From contig NZ_FXUF01000013.1 of the NCBI RefSeq assembly GCF_900182905.1, forward strand, positions 45,541 through 109,540: a DNA stretch of 64,000 nucleotides, in the 5' to 3' direction. Below the pieces are notes generated by a model, which had not been told where the DNA came from, ran no database searches, and worked only from the letters and a program-made list of their open reading frames with translations. The stretch's first letter is position 1. Every line of letters starts with the position of its first letter. Of this stretch, positions 16,714 to 25,587 are shown in pieces. A program made the translations under genes and the position numbers. Source of the stretch: Anoxynatronum buryatiense (GTDB lineage Bacteria; Bacillota; Clostridia; Peptostreptococcales; Tindalliaceae).

Positions 16714-17295
16714 TCATTTCTTAAATGCGCGTAGAATGTGTTCAATAATGACCTCCGCTTCGTGAGTGGCAGTTTCAACATCCTTGCTCTTCCCTATCCA
16801 CATAACCGCTTCATTCATGGAGCCGGATAGGATTGAGGTTAATCCATCAATGGAGACATCCTTCAATTCTCCCATCTCAACCATATACGTGAGGTGCTCT
16901 TTTAAGTGTTTCTCTGAATGTTCATCGTCAATTTCTTCCCACATACTCCACCCCAGTACTGTGGGTGCATCTACTATGAGTATTCTGCGATACTCATCAT
17001 TTAACATCGTTTGGATGAAGGCCATCGAACCACTGATTAACGCCTGCCAGGGATCTTTTTGAAGAATGGCTTTTTTCTCGACTTCTTTCGCCACCTTGTT
17101 CTGCAGTTCTTCCACAACAGCCTGAAACAACCCCTTCTTGCTTTTAAAGTGATGGTATAGTGAGCCTCTGGTTAAACCTGTCTGTTGAACGATTTCTTCC
17201 AGAGATACATTTGCATACCCTTTCTGGGAGAATTCTTTGCAAGCCACCTCAATTATTTTGGTTTTGCTCAACTCAGATTGCTCTTTGTTTTTCAT
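16714..17295 (-). CDS. TetR-family regulator linked to a VOC gene
   Basis: 193 residues: TetR helix-turn-helix (IIEVACKEFSQKGYANVSLE, then TRGSLYHHFKSKKGLF) and a helical C-terminal domain. Its start is 1 bp from the stop of the VOC gene upstream, so both are read from one promoter, which contains a perfect operator-like palindrome (17749-17769). It is therefore likely autoregulatory. The ligand is unknown. Confidence 0.9.
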   Translation of the reverse strand: MKNKEQSELSKTKIIEVACKEFSQKGYANVSLEEIVQQTGLTRGSLYHHFKSKKGLFQAVVEELQNKVAKEVEKKAILQKDPWQALISGSMAFIQTMLNDEYRRILIVDAPTVLGWSMWEEIDDEHSEKHLKEHLTYMVEMGELKDVSIDGLTSILSGSMNEAVMWIGKSKDVETATHEAEVIIEHILRAFKK

Positions 17296-17296
17296 G

Positions 17297-17719
17297 TTAA
17301 GCCTCCATTTGATACATTTTCATAAATTCCTCTGATGGTGGAATGTTTTCGATTACATCAATGAGAATATCTGCCGGGTCTTTTATGATGAAATGTCTTT
17401 GTCCAAAGTCTTCATCCTTTATGCCTTTAACCACTTCCACGCCGTTGCTATTCGTCAGTTTTTCATACAGTACCGTGGCATCATCAACTTCAATATTAAT
17501 CAGGAAACCCCCAGCCATTTTTCGGTATACTTCCGGTATTGTTTCATGCTGATGATCAAGAACAGCCAGTTCAAACTGTTTTTCATCCTGCTTTAACACA
17601 AGACTGATGTACCAGTCTGACTCAAAGGTCGTTTTAAATTTGAAAATTGAGGTATAGAATTCTGCCACTTCTTTAACTTTATCTGTCATGATCACAGGAT
17701 ACACACTGCTAAGCTTCAT
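17297..17719 (-). CDS. VOC-superfamily protein (bleomycin-resistance-like)
   Basis: 140 residues with two VOC modules: LSSVYPVIMTDKVKEVAEFY with FESDWYISLVL, then INIEVDDATVLYEKL with RHFIIKDPADILIDV. The last motif resembles bleomycin-resistance-like and phenazine-binding VOC proteins. It is first in a two-gene operon with the TetR gene. The role may be binding or modifying a toxic compound; this is inferred from family and context. Confidence 0.82.
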   Translation of the reverse strand: MKLSSVYPVIMTDKVKEVAEFYTSIFKFKTTFESDWYISLVLKQDEKQFELAVLDHQHETIPEVYRKMAGGFLINIEVDDATVLYEKLTNSNGVEVVKGIKDEDFGQRHFIIKDPADILIDVIENIPPSEEFMKMYQMEA

Positions 17720-17743
17720 ATCAAATCACTCTCCTTTTTCAGA

Positions 17744-17772
17744 TTGTAACATACATACTGTATGTATGTCAA
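17744..17772 (-). promoter_or_regulatory. VOC-tetR promoter with a perfect operator palindrome
   Basis: Minus strand: TTGACA (17772-17767), 17 bp, TTACAA (17749-17744). Between the boxes, ACATACATAC-T-GTATGTATGT (17749-17769) is a perfect 10+1+10 palindrome. A bound TetR dimer there would block RNA polymerase directly. Confidence 0.8.
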
Positions 17773-17856
17773 TCAATGGGTATATCGATATCTGTCATGG
17801 TTGTTCATCAAATATGGGGTTGCGCCCTTTCGACTTAGATTTTGCACATAAAAAAA

Positions 17857-18113
17857 GAGATAAAAGGAATTCTTTATCTCACAGACTGTAGGCAAAATAT
17901 GATGAAGACAAGGAATTTGGTAAAGGGCAGCCTTAGAAATCTTGTCAGTGTTTTTTCGAAAAGGGGAGAAAACCGCCAGCGCCTGCTGTTTGAGCGCAGC
18001 GAGTTCAGGCGCTGTTTCGAGACTTTCGACTAAAAACACACGAGATTGGAATCAGCCGCTCTGGCCAAAGCCCTTTGTCTTCAACCTCAGAGATAAAGAG
18101 GGCTCTTTATCTC
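17857..18113 (+). repeat. Structured repeat element, copy A
   Basis: A 206-nt core (17882-18087) is nearly identical to 63385-63591 on the opposite strand. It has nested complementary segments: GAAGACAAGG near 17903 with CCTTTGTCTTC near 18072; GTGTTTTTTCGAAA (17948) with TTTCGACTAAAAACAC (18024); CAGCGCCTG (17977) with CAGGCGCTG (18006), closing a 20-nt loop that contains GAGCGCAGCGAG. On each side lies a 24-nt hairpin with the same stem, GAGATAAA/TTTATCTC (17857-17880 and 18090-18113). No open frame explains it. It may be a small mobile element or a structured RNA. Confidence 0.85.
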
Positions 18114-18215
18114 AATGAATTGTTTGCACAATTTCCTCAGCTGTCATTATTTATATGGCAGTTCCCTCTGCCCACTCCTTGATTCGCTCTAAGGCCTTGG
18201 ATAATCTGCTTTCAA

Positions 18216-18608
18216 TTATTTCAGTCTTTCCAACACCCCTTTCCGCTTGACTAAGTGTTTATAGTCCCACTGTATGTCTCGTGATTTTTCCAGCCATCGA
18301 TGCAGATCGCCGGTGTTAATTTGATCTGCTGAAGTATGTAGGATAGATGCATCTTTGAATTTTCCGGTACCTGGTTTTAGCTGCTCTTCCTCAAAGCCCA
18401 GTCCGCTCCAAAAAAACAGGCGGATGCCGGCTTTTAACTTACTATATCCTACTATGGGGTTGCCATCTATAAACCAGACAGGATGGGCATGCCAGATCTT
18501 GTTTGCTGCCTCTGGCAGACTGTGATCAATTTCCTTGGCCAATACCTCACAAATTTCTCTTTCCTGAGGTGTTTGTGCATCGTTATATGCTTGAATGTCT
18601 TTGTTCAT
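18216..18608 (-). CDS. DUF1801-domain protein
   Basis: 130 residues. The order KIWHAHPVWFIDGNPIVGYSK, then a basic/aromatic strand and a closing helix, resembles the DUF1801 (YdhG-like) family of small alpha/beta proteins of unknown function. ATG 18608 follows an AAGGGTGAAGG purine stretch; an ATG six codons upstream has no better site. Confidence 0.7.
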   Translation of the reverse strand: MNKDIQAYNDAQTPQEREICEVLAKEIDHSLPEAANKIWHAHPVWFIDGNPIVGYSKLKAGIRLFFWSGLGFEEEQLKPGTGKFKDASILHTSADQINTGDLHRWLEKSRDIQWDYKHLVKRKGVLERLK

Positions 18609-18649
18609 ATCCTTCACCCTTCTCAAGTATTAATGATTATGAAGAAAAT

Positions 18650-18670
18650 AAGCTGAACACCTCCATTGAT
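18650..18670. repeat. Truncated copy of the 14422-14454 hairpin
   Basis: The 21 nt starting AAGCTGAACACCTCC match 14422-14442 exactly, but the complementary right arm is absent, so this copy cannot form the terminator. Confidence 0.85.
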
Positions 18671-18726
18671 AAAGAAATGTCTGTGTTTGATGGTTCATCT
18701 GGTGTAGTCTGTATCTCAATTCATGG

Positions 18727-19155
18727 TTATACAATACCTTCTGCGTACTTTTTAAAATTGTCTAAAATGGCCTGCCATCCCTGTTGTTGCAGTTCAATAG
18801 AATTTTCGCTTTCTGCCTCAAAGGTTTCAATAATTTCCGTTGTATTATCACAACTTACAAATGTCACTTCAACTTTCCTGCTATCATCTAAGGTAAATAC
18901 AATGTTCTTCTGGGTTTGCACCTCATCATAGGTGCCAGAGAAATTAAAACCGAAACTTCCGTCCTTCGCTTCCATTCTAGAAAGAAATTTTCCACCAACA
19001 ATTAATTCATTCTCAGCGCGGATCGTATGCCAGTCATCCGATGCATGGTTCCATTTTGTGATGTGTTCGGGTTTTGTCCAAGCATCCCACACTTTTTCGA
19101 CAGGAACGTTTACCGTTGTCTTAACTGTGATTTTTGTTTTCGTCTCCTTCATCAA
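18727..19155 (-). CDS. SRPBCC / AHSA1-like protein
   Basis: 142 residues with the START-like fold of activator-of-Hsp90-ATPase homologue 1 proteins: TTVNVPVEKVWDAWTKPEHI at the start, VGGKFLSRMEAKDG in the middle, a TEIIETFEAE strand and the closing helix GWQAILDNFKKYAEG. These proteins bind hydrophobic ligands; the role is unknown. It lies 30 bp after another SRPBCC gene on the same strand. Confidence 0.85.
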   Translation of the reverse strand: MMKETKTKITVKTTVNVPVEKVWDAWTKPEHITKWNHASDDWHTIRAENELIVGGKFLSRMEAKDGSFGFNFSGTYDEVQTQKNIVFTLDDSRKVEVTFVSCDNTTEIIETFEAESENSIELQQQGWQAILDNFKKYAEGIV

Positions 19156-19185
19156 TTATTTCCTCCTTCTTCAGTTGATCAATGC

Positions 19186-19623
19186 CTAAAACGTGCGTTT
19201 CTGGTAGGGGAGGCCTTCCCCTTCCTCGCAATACATTTTCAGACTGTAGAGAAAAATGCCCCAGTTATAATTGCAAAATCGGTAAAAAGGCGTTACTTCT
19301 CTCCAGTTTTTTTGCTTCATTGTAACATATGATTTGTCGCCTTTCTCTTCAATTTCAAATGAAATCACTGTATCGATCCATTCCGGATCAGCCTCTATGC
19401 AGTGCCATACGATTTTCTTATTTGGCACCAGTTCATCTATTCGCATCTTGGTTGTGTCATCTTTGCCAAATAGAAATACGCTCACAGAGCCAATCTCATT
19501 ATTAACACTGAGTTCATCTGTCCAAACTTCTGAAAGACCTTTTGTGGTCGTTAGCGCTTCATACACTTTTGACGCTGGCATATTTATTATCTGTAAATGC
19601 TCAATATGAAAGATTATCATCAC
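19186..19623 (-). CDS. SRPBCC-family protein
   Basis: 145 residues: INMPASKVYEALTTTKGLSE, the SVSVFLFGKDD strand, WHCIEADPEWIDTVISFEIE and a C-terminal helix ending YCEEGEG fit the polyketide-cyclase/AHSA1 SRPBCC fold. It is the first gene of a probable pair with the next SRPBCC gene. Its upstream side is the second direct repeat. Confidence 0.8.
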   Translation of the reverse strand: MMIIFHIEHLQIINMPASKVYEALTTTKGLSEVWTDELSVNNEIGSVSVFLFGKDDTTKMRIDELVPNKKIVWHCIEADPEWIDTVISFEIEEKGDKSYVTMKQKNWREVTPFYRFCNYNWGIFLYSLKMYCEEGEGLPYQKRTF

Positions 19624-19731
19624 CTCCCATTGTATAACTCGAGTATAAGAGCCATTTTGGTTGAACGATATCCTCTATTATCAGTTCTGAATATCCAGTC
19701 TTTACCTGTGTTCAGATTATCTCACCCTTCT

Positions 19732-20008
19732 ATCACTTTGATGCACCTTGTTTCTGCCAATGTGATACTCTTTGTGATTCTATTTTATCATTGTGTTTCC
19801 TTGTACACTTCTTATGGATTGCGGTCTTAGCGCCTTAATGCCGGGAAATCTTGTGTGAGCCAAGAAGGTGGAGCTTATGTTAATTCCAATAGAAAAGAGG
19901 ACCGGATTTGACCGGTCCCCGAGTTCATGGTAACAACAAAAGCTGATTCCTCCAGAAGATTCGTTTGAGTTAGATTCTGAGTTGCTTTAAACCTCCTGCA
20001 TCGATCAG
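19732..20008. repeat. Direct repeat, copy 2 (277 bp)
   Basis: Matches 16424-16696. It holds the ftsK terminator (GGACCGG 19899-19905 / CCGGTCC 19912-19918, then TCTTTTCT on the minus strand). At its left end the GyrI start region survives in decayed form: GTGATAG replaces GTGATGG. Copy 2 therefore looks like the broken upstream half of the same junction. Confidence 0.93.
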
Positions 20009-20017
20009 CGTTTCACA

Positions 20018-22654
20018 TCAGGTGGTTATGGGAATGTCTGTATTGTCCTGTTGATCATCACTTGAAGTGCCTTCCTGCGGCGATACTCTGCCCGTGGCTG
20101 AAATCACCTTGCGGGGTTTGGTGCCTTCACTGGGGCCCACGTAACCCTTTTCTTCCATTTCATCAATGAGCCGGGCGGCCCGGTTGAAGCCCATGCGCAG
20201 CTTTCGCTGGAGCATGGAGATGGAAATCTGCTGCTGTTCGAAGGCCAGCCGCAGTGCCTGTTCAAAAACTTCCTCCGACTCTGTTTCGTTTTCTTCCTCC
20301 GGTTCCATGGCGGCGGTGCGCATTTCTTCCTGAAGGGCTTCCTCCAGCTGGTTTTCGCTGTCGAACTGGCGCAGGTGATTGACGGTATCCATCACCTCAT
20401 CGTCGGTGAGGAAGGCTCCCTGCACCCGCATGGGCTGGCTGGCTCCTGTGGGGTAAAAAAGCATGTCGCCCCGGCCCAGAAGCTTCTCAGCCCCGGCCAT
20501 GTCCAGAATGGTACGGGAGTCAATTTGGGAGGCCACGGAGAAGGCGATCCGGGAGGGGATGTTGGCCTTGATAAGGCCGGTGATCACATCCACCGAGGGC
20601 CGCTGGGTGGCAATCACCAGGTGAATGCCGGCGGCCCGGGCCATCTGGGCCAGGCGACAGATGGAATCCTCCACCTCCCGGGCGGCCACCATCATTAAAT
20701 CTGCCAGCTCGTCGATGATGATCACCATCCAGTACATGGGATCCTCCGGCGTCTTGTTGTTGTAACCGGCGATGTCCCGCACCCCTTTTTCGGCGAAGGC
20801 CTGGTAGCGGCCTTCCATTTCTTTCACGGCCCATTTCAGGGCGGCAGTGGCTTTTTTCGGGTCAGACACCACAGGGGCCATCAGATGTGGAATCCCGTTG
20901 TATCGATTCAGCTCAACCACTTTGGGATCAATGAGAAGCAGTTTCACCTGGTCGGGGTGGGCACTGTAGAGAATGCTGAGAATCAGGGTGTTGATGCACA
21001 CACTTTTCCCCGAGCCGGTGGCGCCGGCAATGAGCAGGTGGGGTGCCTTGGCGAGGTCAAATACCACTGGTTCACCGGCAATGTTTTTCCCCAGGGCAAA
21101 GGGCAGGGGAGAAAGAAACTGATGATATAGAGGAGATTCCACCATCTCACGGAAGGAGACCATGGCGGTTTCCTCATTGGGCAGTTCAATGCCAATGGCG
21201 GCTTTGCCGGGAATGGGGGCTTCGATGCGAATGGTGCGGGCCGCCATGTTCAGGGCGATATCGTCGCTGAGGCCGGTGATTTTGCTCACCTTTACCCCCC
21301 GTTCCGGCTGAAGTTCAAACCGGGTGATGGCCGGTCCCCGGGTCACATGGTTCACTTTGGCTTTCACGCCGAAGCTCTCCAGGGTTTCTTCCAGCAAAAT
21401 AGCCTGTTCCAGCAGGGCTTCTTCGTCGGTTTCGGGGGCGGTTTCTTCCGACCGTTGCAGCAGATACAGGGGGGGCTGGCGGTAGGGCCGGGGAGGCTGA
21501 GCGTCACTTTCAATGATCTGTTGCCTCAAGTTGCCTGCCGCCTGCACCGGCACAGGCACAGGGATTTCCCGTGACAGTGGTGCTTTCTGGGAAGGTTGCT
21601 GAGCGGCTGATTGAGCGGATGGCTGGGTGGCCTGCCGGGGTTCCTTATCAGCAGGATTCATCGGTTCAGCAACATCATCCTTTGAAGAATCTGGTGAAGA
21701 ATCTGGTGCTGAAGCCTGCTGGTGTGCCGGTTTGAAGCTGGTTTTCCCTGAGAAGGTTATGGTTTGCTGAAGCAGTTTCTCCGGTGAGGCCGGCTCATCG
21801 GAGAAAGATTCCTTTTCAGGGGAGATCGTGCTTTCATTATCAACCTTTTCAGTGCCGGTTTTTTCTTTGATACCCTTCTCTTCAAAAGAGACTTCTTCTC
21901 CGGCAAAAGGATGTTCTTTTTCCTCAGGTGCTTCCTTTGCCGGCTGGGTGGTTTGCGGCTGCTGGGATTCATATTTTTCGGGATACAGCACTTTCAGTTC
22001 TTGATGAATATGCCGCTCCCGGGCTTCCCGGGCCAGTTGTTCCCGTTTTTCAGCCTCCATTTGTTTTCGGCTTTCTTCAATACGGGCGTTCAGCTGACGC
22101 AAATGTGCCTGCCAGGATTCTTCAGATGTGGTTGCATCTCTGGTGTTTGAACCAGTTGCCCCACTCTGTTCTTCTGATGACTGCTGCCGTTCTGTCTCCG
22201 GGTCATAGGCTGGCAGGGGGCGGGGAGCTGTGTCGAAGGGCAGGGAGATTTCCCGCCGTGAACTGCTGGTGCCCCTGGGTCTTTCTTCCGTTGCGAAGGG
22301 AGAATCCGGCATCAGTGGGTTGGTGGATTGGCATGTGGATTGGCTTAAGGATTGGCTTCGGGCAGCACCCTGGTTTTGAGAACGAACAGCCGACCTGTTT
22401 GTAGGCCGCAGCTGCCGCCGCTTCAGGGAAGCTTGGCGCCGTCGCAGGCTGCCTATTAACCGCACTGCTGCCAGAAACAGCACCAGGTTGATGAGCAGGG
22501 GCAGCCAGAACCCGGATAAACGCCAGAAAATCAGCCCTGCCAGCAGGGCGTATCCCAGCCAGATGGGCAGGGGAGAAAACTGGGGGCTTCGCTTTTTCAC
22601 GGAAGTGTTGCGGGAGGATGGTCGGCCAGTGGAGGGGGTGCGGTTGTTTGTCAT
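20018..22654 (-). CDS. ftsK: FtsK/SpoIIIE-type DNA translocase
   Basis: 878 residues. Two closely spaced membrane helices at the N-terminus (about residues 30-65), fewer than the usual four. Then a long Pro/Glu/Gln-rich linker (to about 400), the motor domain with Walker [10 protein letters not shown] (about 541), [10 protein letters not shown] as Walker B and [12 protein letters not shown], and a C-terminal winged-helix gamma domain ([17 protein letters not shown]) that reads polar DNA sequences. It pumps chromosomal DNA across the septum. It is translationally coupled to tcdA upstream (ATGA overlap). Confidence 0.95.
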   Translation of the reverse strand: MTNNRTPSTGRPSSRNTSVKKRSPQFSPLPIWLGYALLAGLIFWRLSGFWLPLLINLVLFLAAVRLIGSLRRRQASLKRRQLRPTNRSAVRSQNQGAARSQSLSQSTCQSTNPLMPDSPFATEERPRGTSSSRREISLPFDTAPRPLPAYDPETERQQSSEEQSGATGSNTRDATTSEESWQAHLRQLNARIEESRKQMEAEKREQLAREARERHIHQELKVLYPEKYESQQPQTTQPAKEAPEEKEHPFAGEEVSFEEKGIKEKTGTEKVDNESTISPEKESFSDEPASPEKLLQQTITFSGKTSFKPAHQQASAPDSSPDSSKDDVAEPMNPADKEPRQATQPSAQSAAQQPSQKAPLSREIPVPVPVQAAGNLRQQIIESDAQPPRPYRQPPLYLLQRSEETAPETDEEALLEQAILLEETLESFGVKAKVNHVTRGPAITRFELQPERGVKVSKITGLSDDIALNMAARTIRIEAPIPGKAAIGIELPNEETAMVSFREMVESPLYHQFLSPLPFALGKNIAGEPVVFDLAKAPHLLIAGATGSGKSVCINTLILSILYSAHPDQVKLLLIDPKVVELNRYNGIPHLMAPVVSDPKKATAALKWAVKEMEGRYQAFAEKGVRDIAGYNNKTPEDPMYWMVIIIDELADLMMVAAREVEDSICRLAQMARAAGIHLVIATQRPSVDVITGLIKANIPSRIAFSVASQIDSRTILDMAGAEKLLGRGDMLFYPTGASQPMRVQGAFLTDDEVMDTVNHLRQFDSENQLEEALQEEMRTAAMEPEEENETESEEVFEQALRLAFEQQQISISMLQRKLRMGFNRAARLIDEMEEKGYVGPSEGTKPRKVISATGRVSPQEGTSSDDQQDNTDIPITT

Positions 22655-23499
22655 GAGGCGATCAAATCCTTTATCACTTCTCCGGCCAGTATCAGTCCGG
22701 CCACTGAGGGCACGAAGGACACACTGCCGGGAATGGCCCTGCGGGTGGTACAGGTACGGGAAGTACCCCCGGGGCAGACGCAGCTACTGTGGCAACTGTT
22801 GGTTTCTTCTGAAATGGGTGTCAGGGGTTCTTCCTGAGAATACACCACCTTCAGGGCAGCCACGCCCCGGCGGCGGAGTTCTTTACGCATCACTTTGGCC
22901 AGGGGACAATTGACGGTTTCATAGATATCGGCCACTTCAAAGCGGGTGGGGTCCAGCTTATTGCCGGCTCCCATGGCACTGATCACGGGAATGCCTGCCG
23001 CCTGGGCTTTCACCACCAGGTCAAGCTTGGCAGAAACGGTGTCAATGGCATCAATAATGTAATCAATTTGCTGGCCCGGTGTCTGGTGAAACGCCAGCAC
23101 CTCTTCCCAGGTGAGGCCGTTTTCAACGGGCGGCAGGCTTGGTTTCATGGCCAGGCTGTCGGCAGGTTTCTGGGTTTCTGCCGGTTTCGCCGCCAGATAA
23201 AACCGCTGAAAGACCGCTACCGACGCATTCGGGTTAATCTCCAGAATGCGCTCCCGCATCACTTCCACCTTGGGTTTGCCGATGGTTTTTCGGGTGGCGT
23301 GAATTTGCCGGTTCAGGTTGGTGAGGCACACCTGATCGTCGTCCACCAGCATGAACTTCCCCACTCCGGAACGCACCAGGCCTTCCACAGCAAAGGTTCC
23401 CACACCACCGATGCCAAAAATGGCCACCCGGCTGTTTTTTAAGCGTTCAAGCCCCTGTTTTCCCAGGAGCATTTCTGTTCTTGAAAACGCATGCAGCAT
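22651..23499 (-). CDS. tcdA: tRNA threonylcarbamoyladenosine dehydratase (TcdA/CsdL-like)
   Basis: 282 residues of the ThiF/E1-like fold: nucleotide motif [16 protein letters not shown] then [22 protein letters not shown], and [13 protein letters not shown], typical of TcdA, which uses ATP to cyclise t6A37 of tRNA. The C-terminal [14 protein letters not shown] helix also fits. Between residues about 105 and 140 there is an extra Pro/Ala/Lys-rich insertion compared with usual TcdA. It begins the tcdA-ftsK operon. Confidence 0.9.
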   Translation of the reverse strand: MLHAFSRTEMLLGKQGLERLKNSRVAIFGIGGVGTFAVEGLVRSGVGKFMLVDDDQVCLTNLNRQIHATRKTIGKPKVEVMRERILEINPNASVAVFQRFYLAAKPAETQKPADSLAMKPSLPPVENGLTWEEVLAFHQTPGQQIDYIIDAIDTVSAKLDLVVKAQAAGIPVISAMGAGNKLDPTRFEVADIYETVNCPLAKVMRKELRRRGVAALKVVYSQEEPLTPISEETNSCHSSCVCPGGTSRTCTTRRAIPGSVSFVPSVAGLILAGEVIKDLIAS

Positions 23500-23578
23500 T
23501 CATTCACTTCCTCTTTCGCAATTTCCATGGGCGTCTTCTCCATGATGCAGATGCTCAGACAACTAATTCAGGTCATTC

Positions 23579-23642
23579 GATGTCTGAAACAAGTGATATC
23601 TGAAACAGGTGATGTCTTAAACAAGTAATGTCTTAACCGGGT
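23579..23642. repeat. 16-bp tandem repeat, four copies
   Basis: Four imperfect units of the type GATGTCTGAAACAAGT lie in the 290-bp gap between the CymR-like gene and tcdA. The rest of this gap shows no clear gene; an upstream promoter for tcdA is expected here but was not pinned down. Confidence 0.9.
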
Positions 23643-23791
23643 AATAAAACGTTTATTTCAGGTAATCAGGTGTCTAATAGACGAAGACGTTCCACTGAAA
23701 GAAATGTTTCATTTATAACCCTTTGGTTTAACTCTTTGGTATCACCCTTAGGCCCTTCTGTCGCCAATTCTATCATCTGACGTCAATTCTA

Positions 23792-24241
23792 TCAAATGTA
23801 GAACATGGGGCTGTTGTCGGCTTCTTTCCGGCGGGCTTCTTCTGCCAGGTCTGCCAGGGTGACCTGTTCAAGGATACCGGCAACGGCTTCATCAATGGGC
23901 TGCCACAGAGATTCCCGAATCACCTGTTCAATGGTGTTTCCCGGATTTTCCTCCTCTTTACCAAGTTCCTGCATAATGGCATGGGTACCTTCAACAGCCT
24001 GCAGCACCCGGCTGATGGTCATTCTTTCCGGTGGTTCTGCCAGGGTATATCCGCCCCGGGGGCCTTTGATGCTTTTCACAATGCCGCCTTTGCGCAGCGC
24101 AGAGAAAACATGCTCCAAATATTGCACCGAAATGGCCTGTCGTCCGGCAATGCTCACCAGGGGCACCTGTTCGCCATTGGCATGCAGCACCAGGTCTACC
24201 AGTGCCCGAAGTCCATAACGGCCTTTTGTTGAAAGTTTCAT
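23792..24241 (-). CDS. cymR: Rrf2-family regulator, CymR-like
   Basis: 149 residues: MKLSTKGRYGLRALVDLVLH winged-helix start, AISVQYLEHVFSALRKGGIVKS recognition helix region, and GPRGGYTLA wing. The three cysteines that hold the cluster in IscR are absent, and the protein ends MFYI, as in Bacillus CymR, the cysteine-metabolism repressor that works in complex with CysK. A cysK gene lies 1.3 kb upstream on the same strand. Start 24241 has AAAGGAG at 9 nt; a longer frame reaches 24373 but lacks a site. Confidence 0.82.
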   Translation of the reverse strand: MKLSTKGRYGLRALVDLVLHANGEQVPLVSIAGRQAISVQYLEHVFSALRKGGIVKSIKGPRGGYTLAEPPERMTISRVLQAVEGTHAIMQELGKEEENPGNTIEQVIRESLWQPIDEAVAGILEQVTLADLAEEARRKEADNSPMFYI

Positions 24242-24474
24242 GGTACTTCGCTCCTTTAGCATTTTCACCTTTATCTGATGAATCCTTTGATTTTCTGTTG
24301 ATTCCCTTGATTCATGCTGGCTATTTTGTTGGCAACGGCTGATGCCTGCGCTTCCATGCCTGGTTATTGCCATGGATGACCATTACAAATATACCTTTAC
24401 CAGGCGCTCCTGTCAATGAAGAAAAACCCCTGATCTTAAGGAATTCAAGGCCTTAAGCGCTCAGAGGTTCAGGA

Positions 24475-25431
24475 TTAAAAGATATTAAGGTCCCAGTCCC
24501 GGGACAGACTTTGAAGCAGCTTCCATCCTCCCAGGCTGTTGCCTTTGGGGTCAAGGGCCGGTCCCATGACACCGATCCCCATTTTTCTGGGAGAAACAGC
24601 CATAATGCCGCCGCCCACACCGCTTTTTCCCGGCATCCCCACATCAACGGCAAATTCACCGGAACCGTCGTACATGCCGCAGGTGGTCATCACCGCCTTG
24701 ACAATACGGGCGGTTTTGGCATCAAAGAGGGTCTTTCCCGTGACAGGAGAACGGCCGTCGCAGGCCAGCACCGCTGCCATGACGGCAATATCCTCACAGG
24801 TAACCTCCACCGAACAGAGTTTGAAATAGGCATCCAACAGTTCATCCACGTTCCCCTGAATGATCCCTGTGCTTTTCATATAGAAGGCCAGGGCCCGGTT
24901 CCGATCGCCGGTGCGTTTTTCCGACTGGTAAACGGCTTCATTCACCTGCAGTGTTTCCCGGCCCGTCATGGCTTGCATCATTGCCAGAATGCGCCGGTAT
25001 TTGGTTTCCATGGTATCACCCTTCACCAATGCAATGCTGGCAATGGCACCGGAGTTGATCATGGCGTTGAGGGGCCGGTGCTCGTTCTTTGTTTCCAGGT
25101 TCACAATGGAGTTGAAACCGTCTGCCGTGGGTGCCACGCTGATGGTCTTGGTCAGCGTTTCATAATCGTTGTCCAGCAACACACAAACAAAGGTTACCAC
25201 TTTGGAAATACTCTGTATGGTGAAGGGTGTCTGCCAGTCGCCTGCCTGCCATCGGCTGCCGTCGGCTTCACATACGCTGATTCCCAGCAGGTCTGGTTGC
25301 TGCTTCCCCAATTCAGGAATGTACGTAGCCACATTCCCCTGGCCTGTCCAGTGGCGGTGGGTGTGTATCAGGTCTTCCAGATGTTGCTGCATTTCCGCCC
25401 TGTCAGGCCGGTGGTCCTTTTCCATCTTCAC
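24475..25431 (-). CDS. glsA: Glutaminase
   Basis: 318 residues matching bacterial glutaminase A throughout: GNVATYIPELGK, FTIQSISKVVTF (catalytic Ser-x-x-Lys), NAMINSGAIA, CGMYDGSGEFAVDVGMPGKSGVGGGI and KGNSLGG. It hydrolyses glutamine to glutamate and ammonia in the cytoplasm. The start is a GTG (25431) or the ATG two codons later; AGGGG precedes both. It sits between cysK and the CymR-like gene. Confidence 0.95.
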   Translation of the reverse strand: MKMEKDHRPDRAEMQQHLEDLIHTHRHWTGQGNVATYIPELGKQQPDLLGISVCEADGSRWQAGDWQTPFTIQSISKVVTFVCVLLDNDYETLTKTISVAPTADGFNSIVNLETKNEHRPLNAMINSGAIASIALVKGDTMETKYRRILAMMQAMTGRETLQVNEAVYQSEKRTGDRNRALAFYMKSTGIIQGNVDELLDAYFKLCSVEVTCEDIAVMAAVLACDGRSPVTGKTLFDAKTARIVKAVMTTCGMYDGSGEFAVDVGMPGKSGVGGGIMAVSPRKMGIGVMGPALDPKGNSLGGWKLLQSLSRDWDLNIF

Positions 25432-25587
25432 ATGTCCCCTCTCCCTTGATCACAGTTATGAATGATGCACATTGAATCGGCTTTTCCTTGTGACCATTTT
25501 ATCAATTCTGACGGGGAGATGAAACCATTTCCGATATTTCTTATGTTCTTTTCTTCTGCTGCTTCCTGAATCAGTTGCCTGACGTCC

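Noticed and set aside
16424..20008. Integron-like cassette array
   Set aside because: The genes are small and cassette-like, but no attC-type sites and no integrase gene were seen; the long direct repeats do not resemble attC.
24511..25449. 312-codon plus-strand open frame opposite glsA
   Set aside because: It mirrors the glutaminase codons; the glutaminase motifs on the minus strand are unambiguous.
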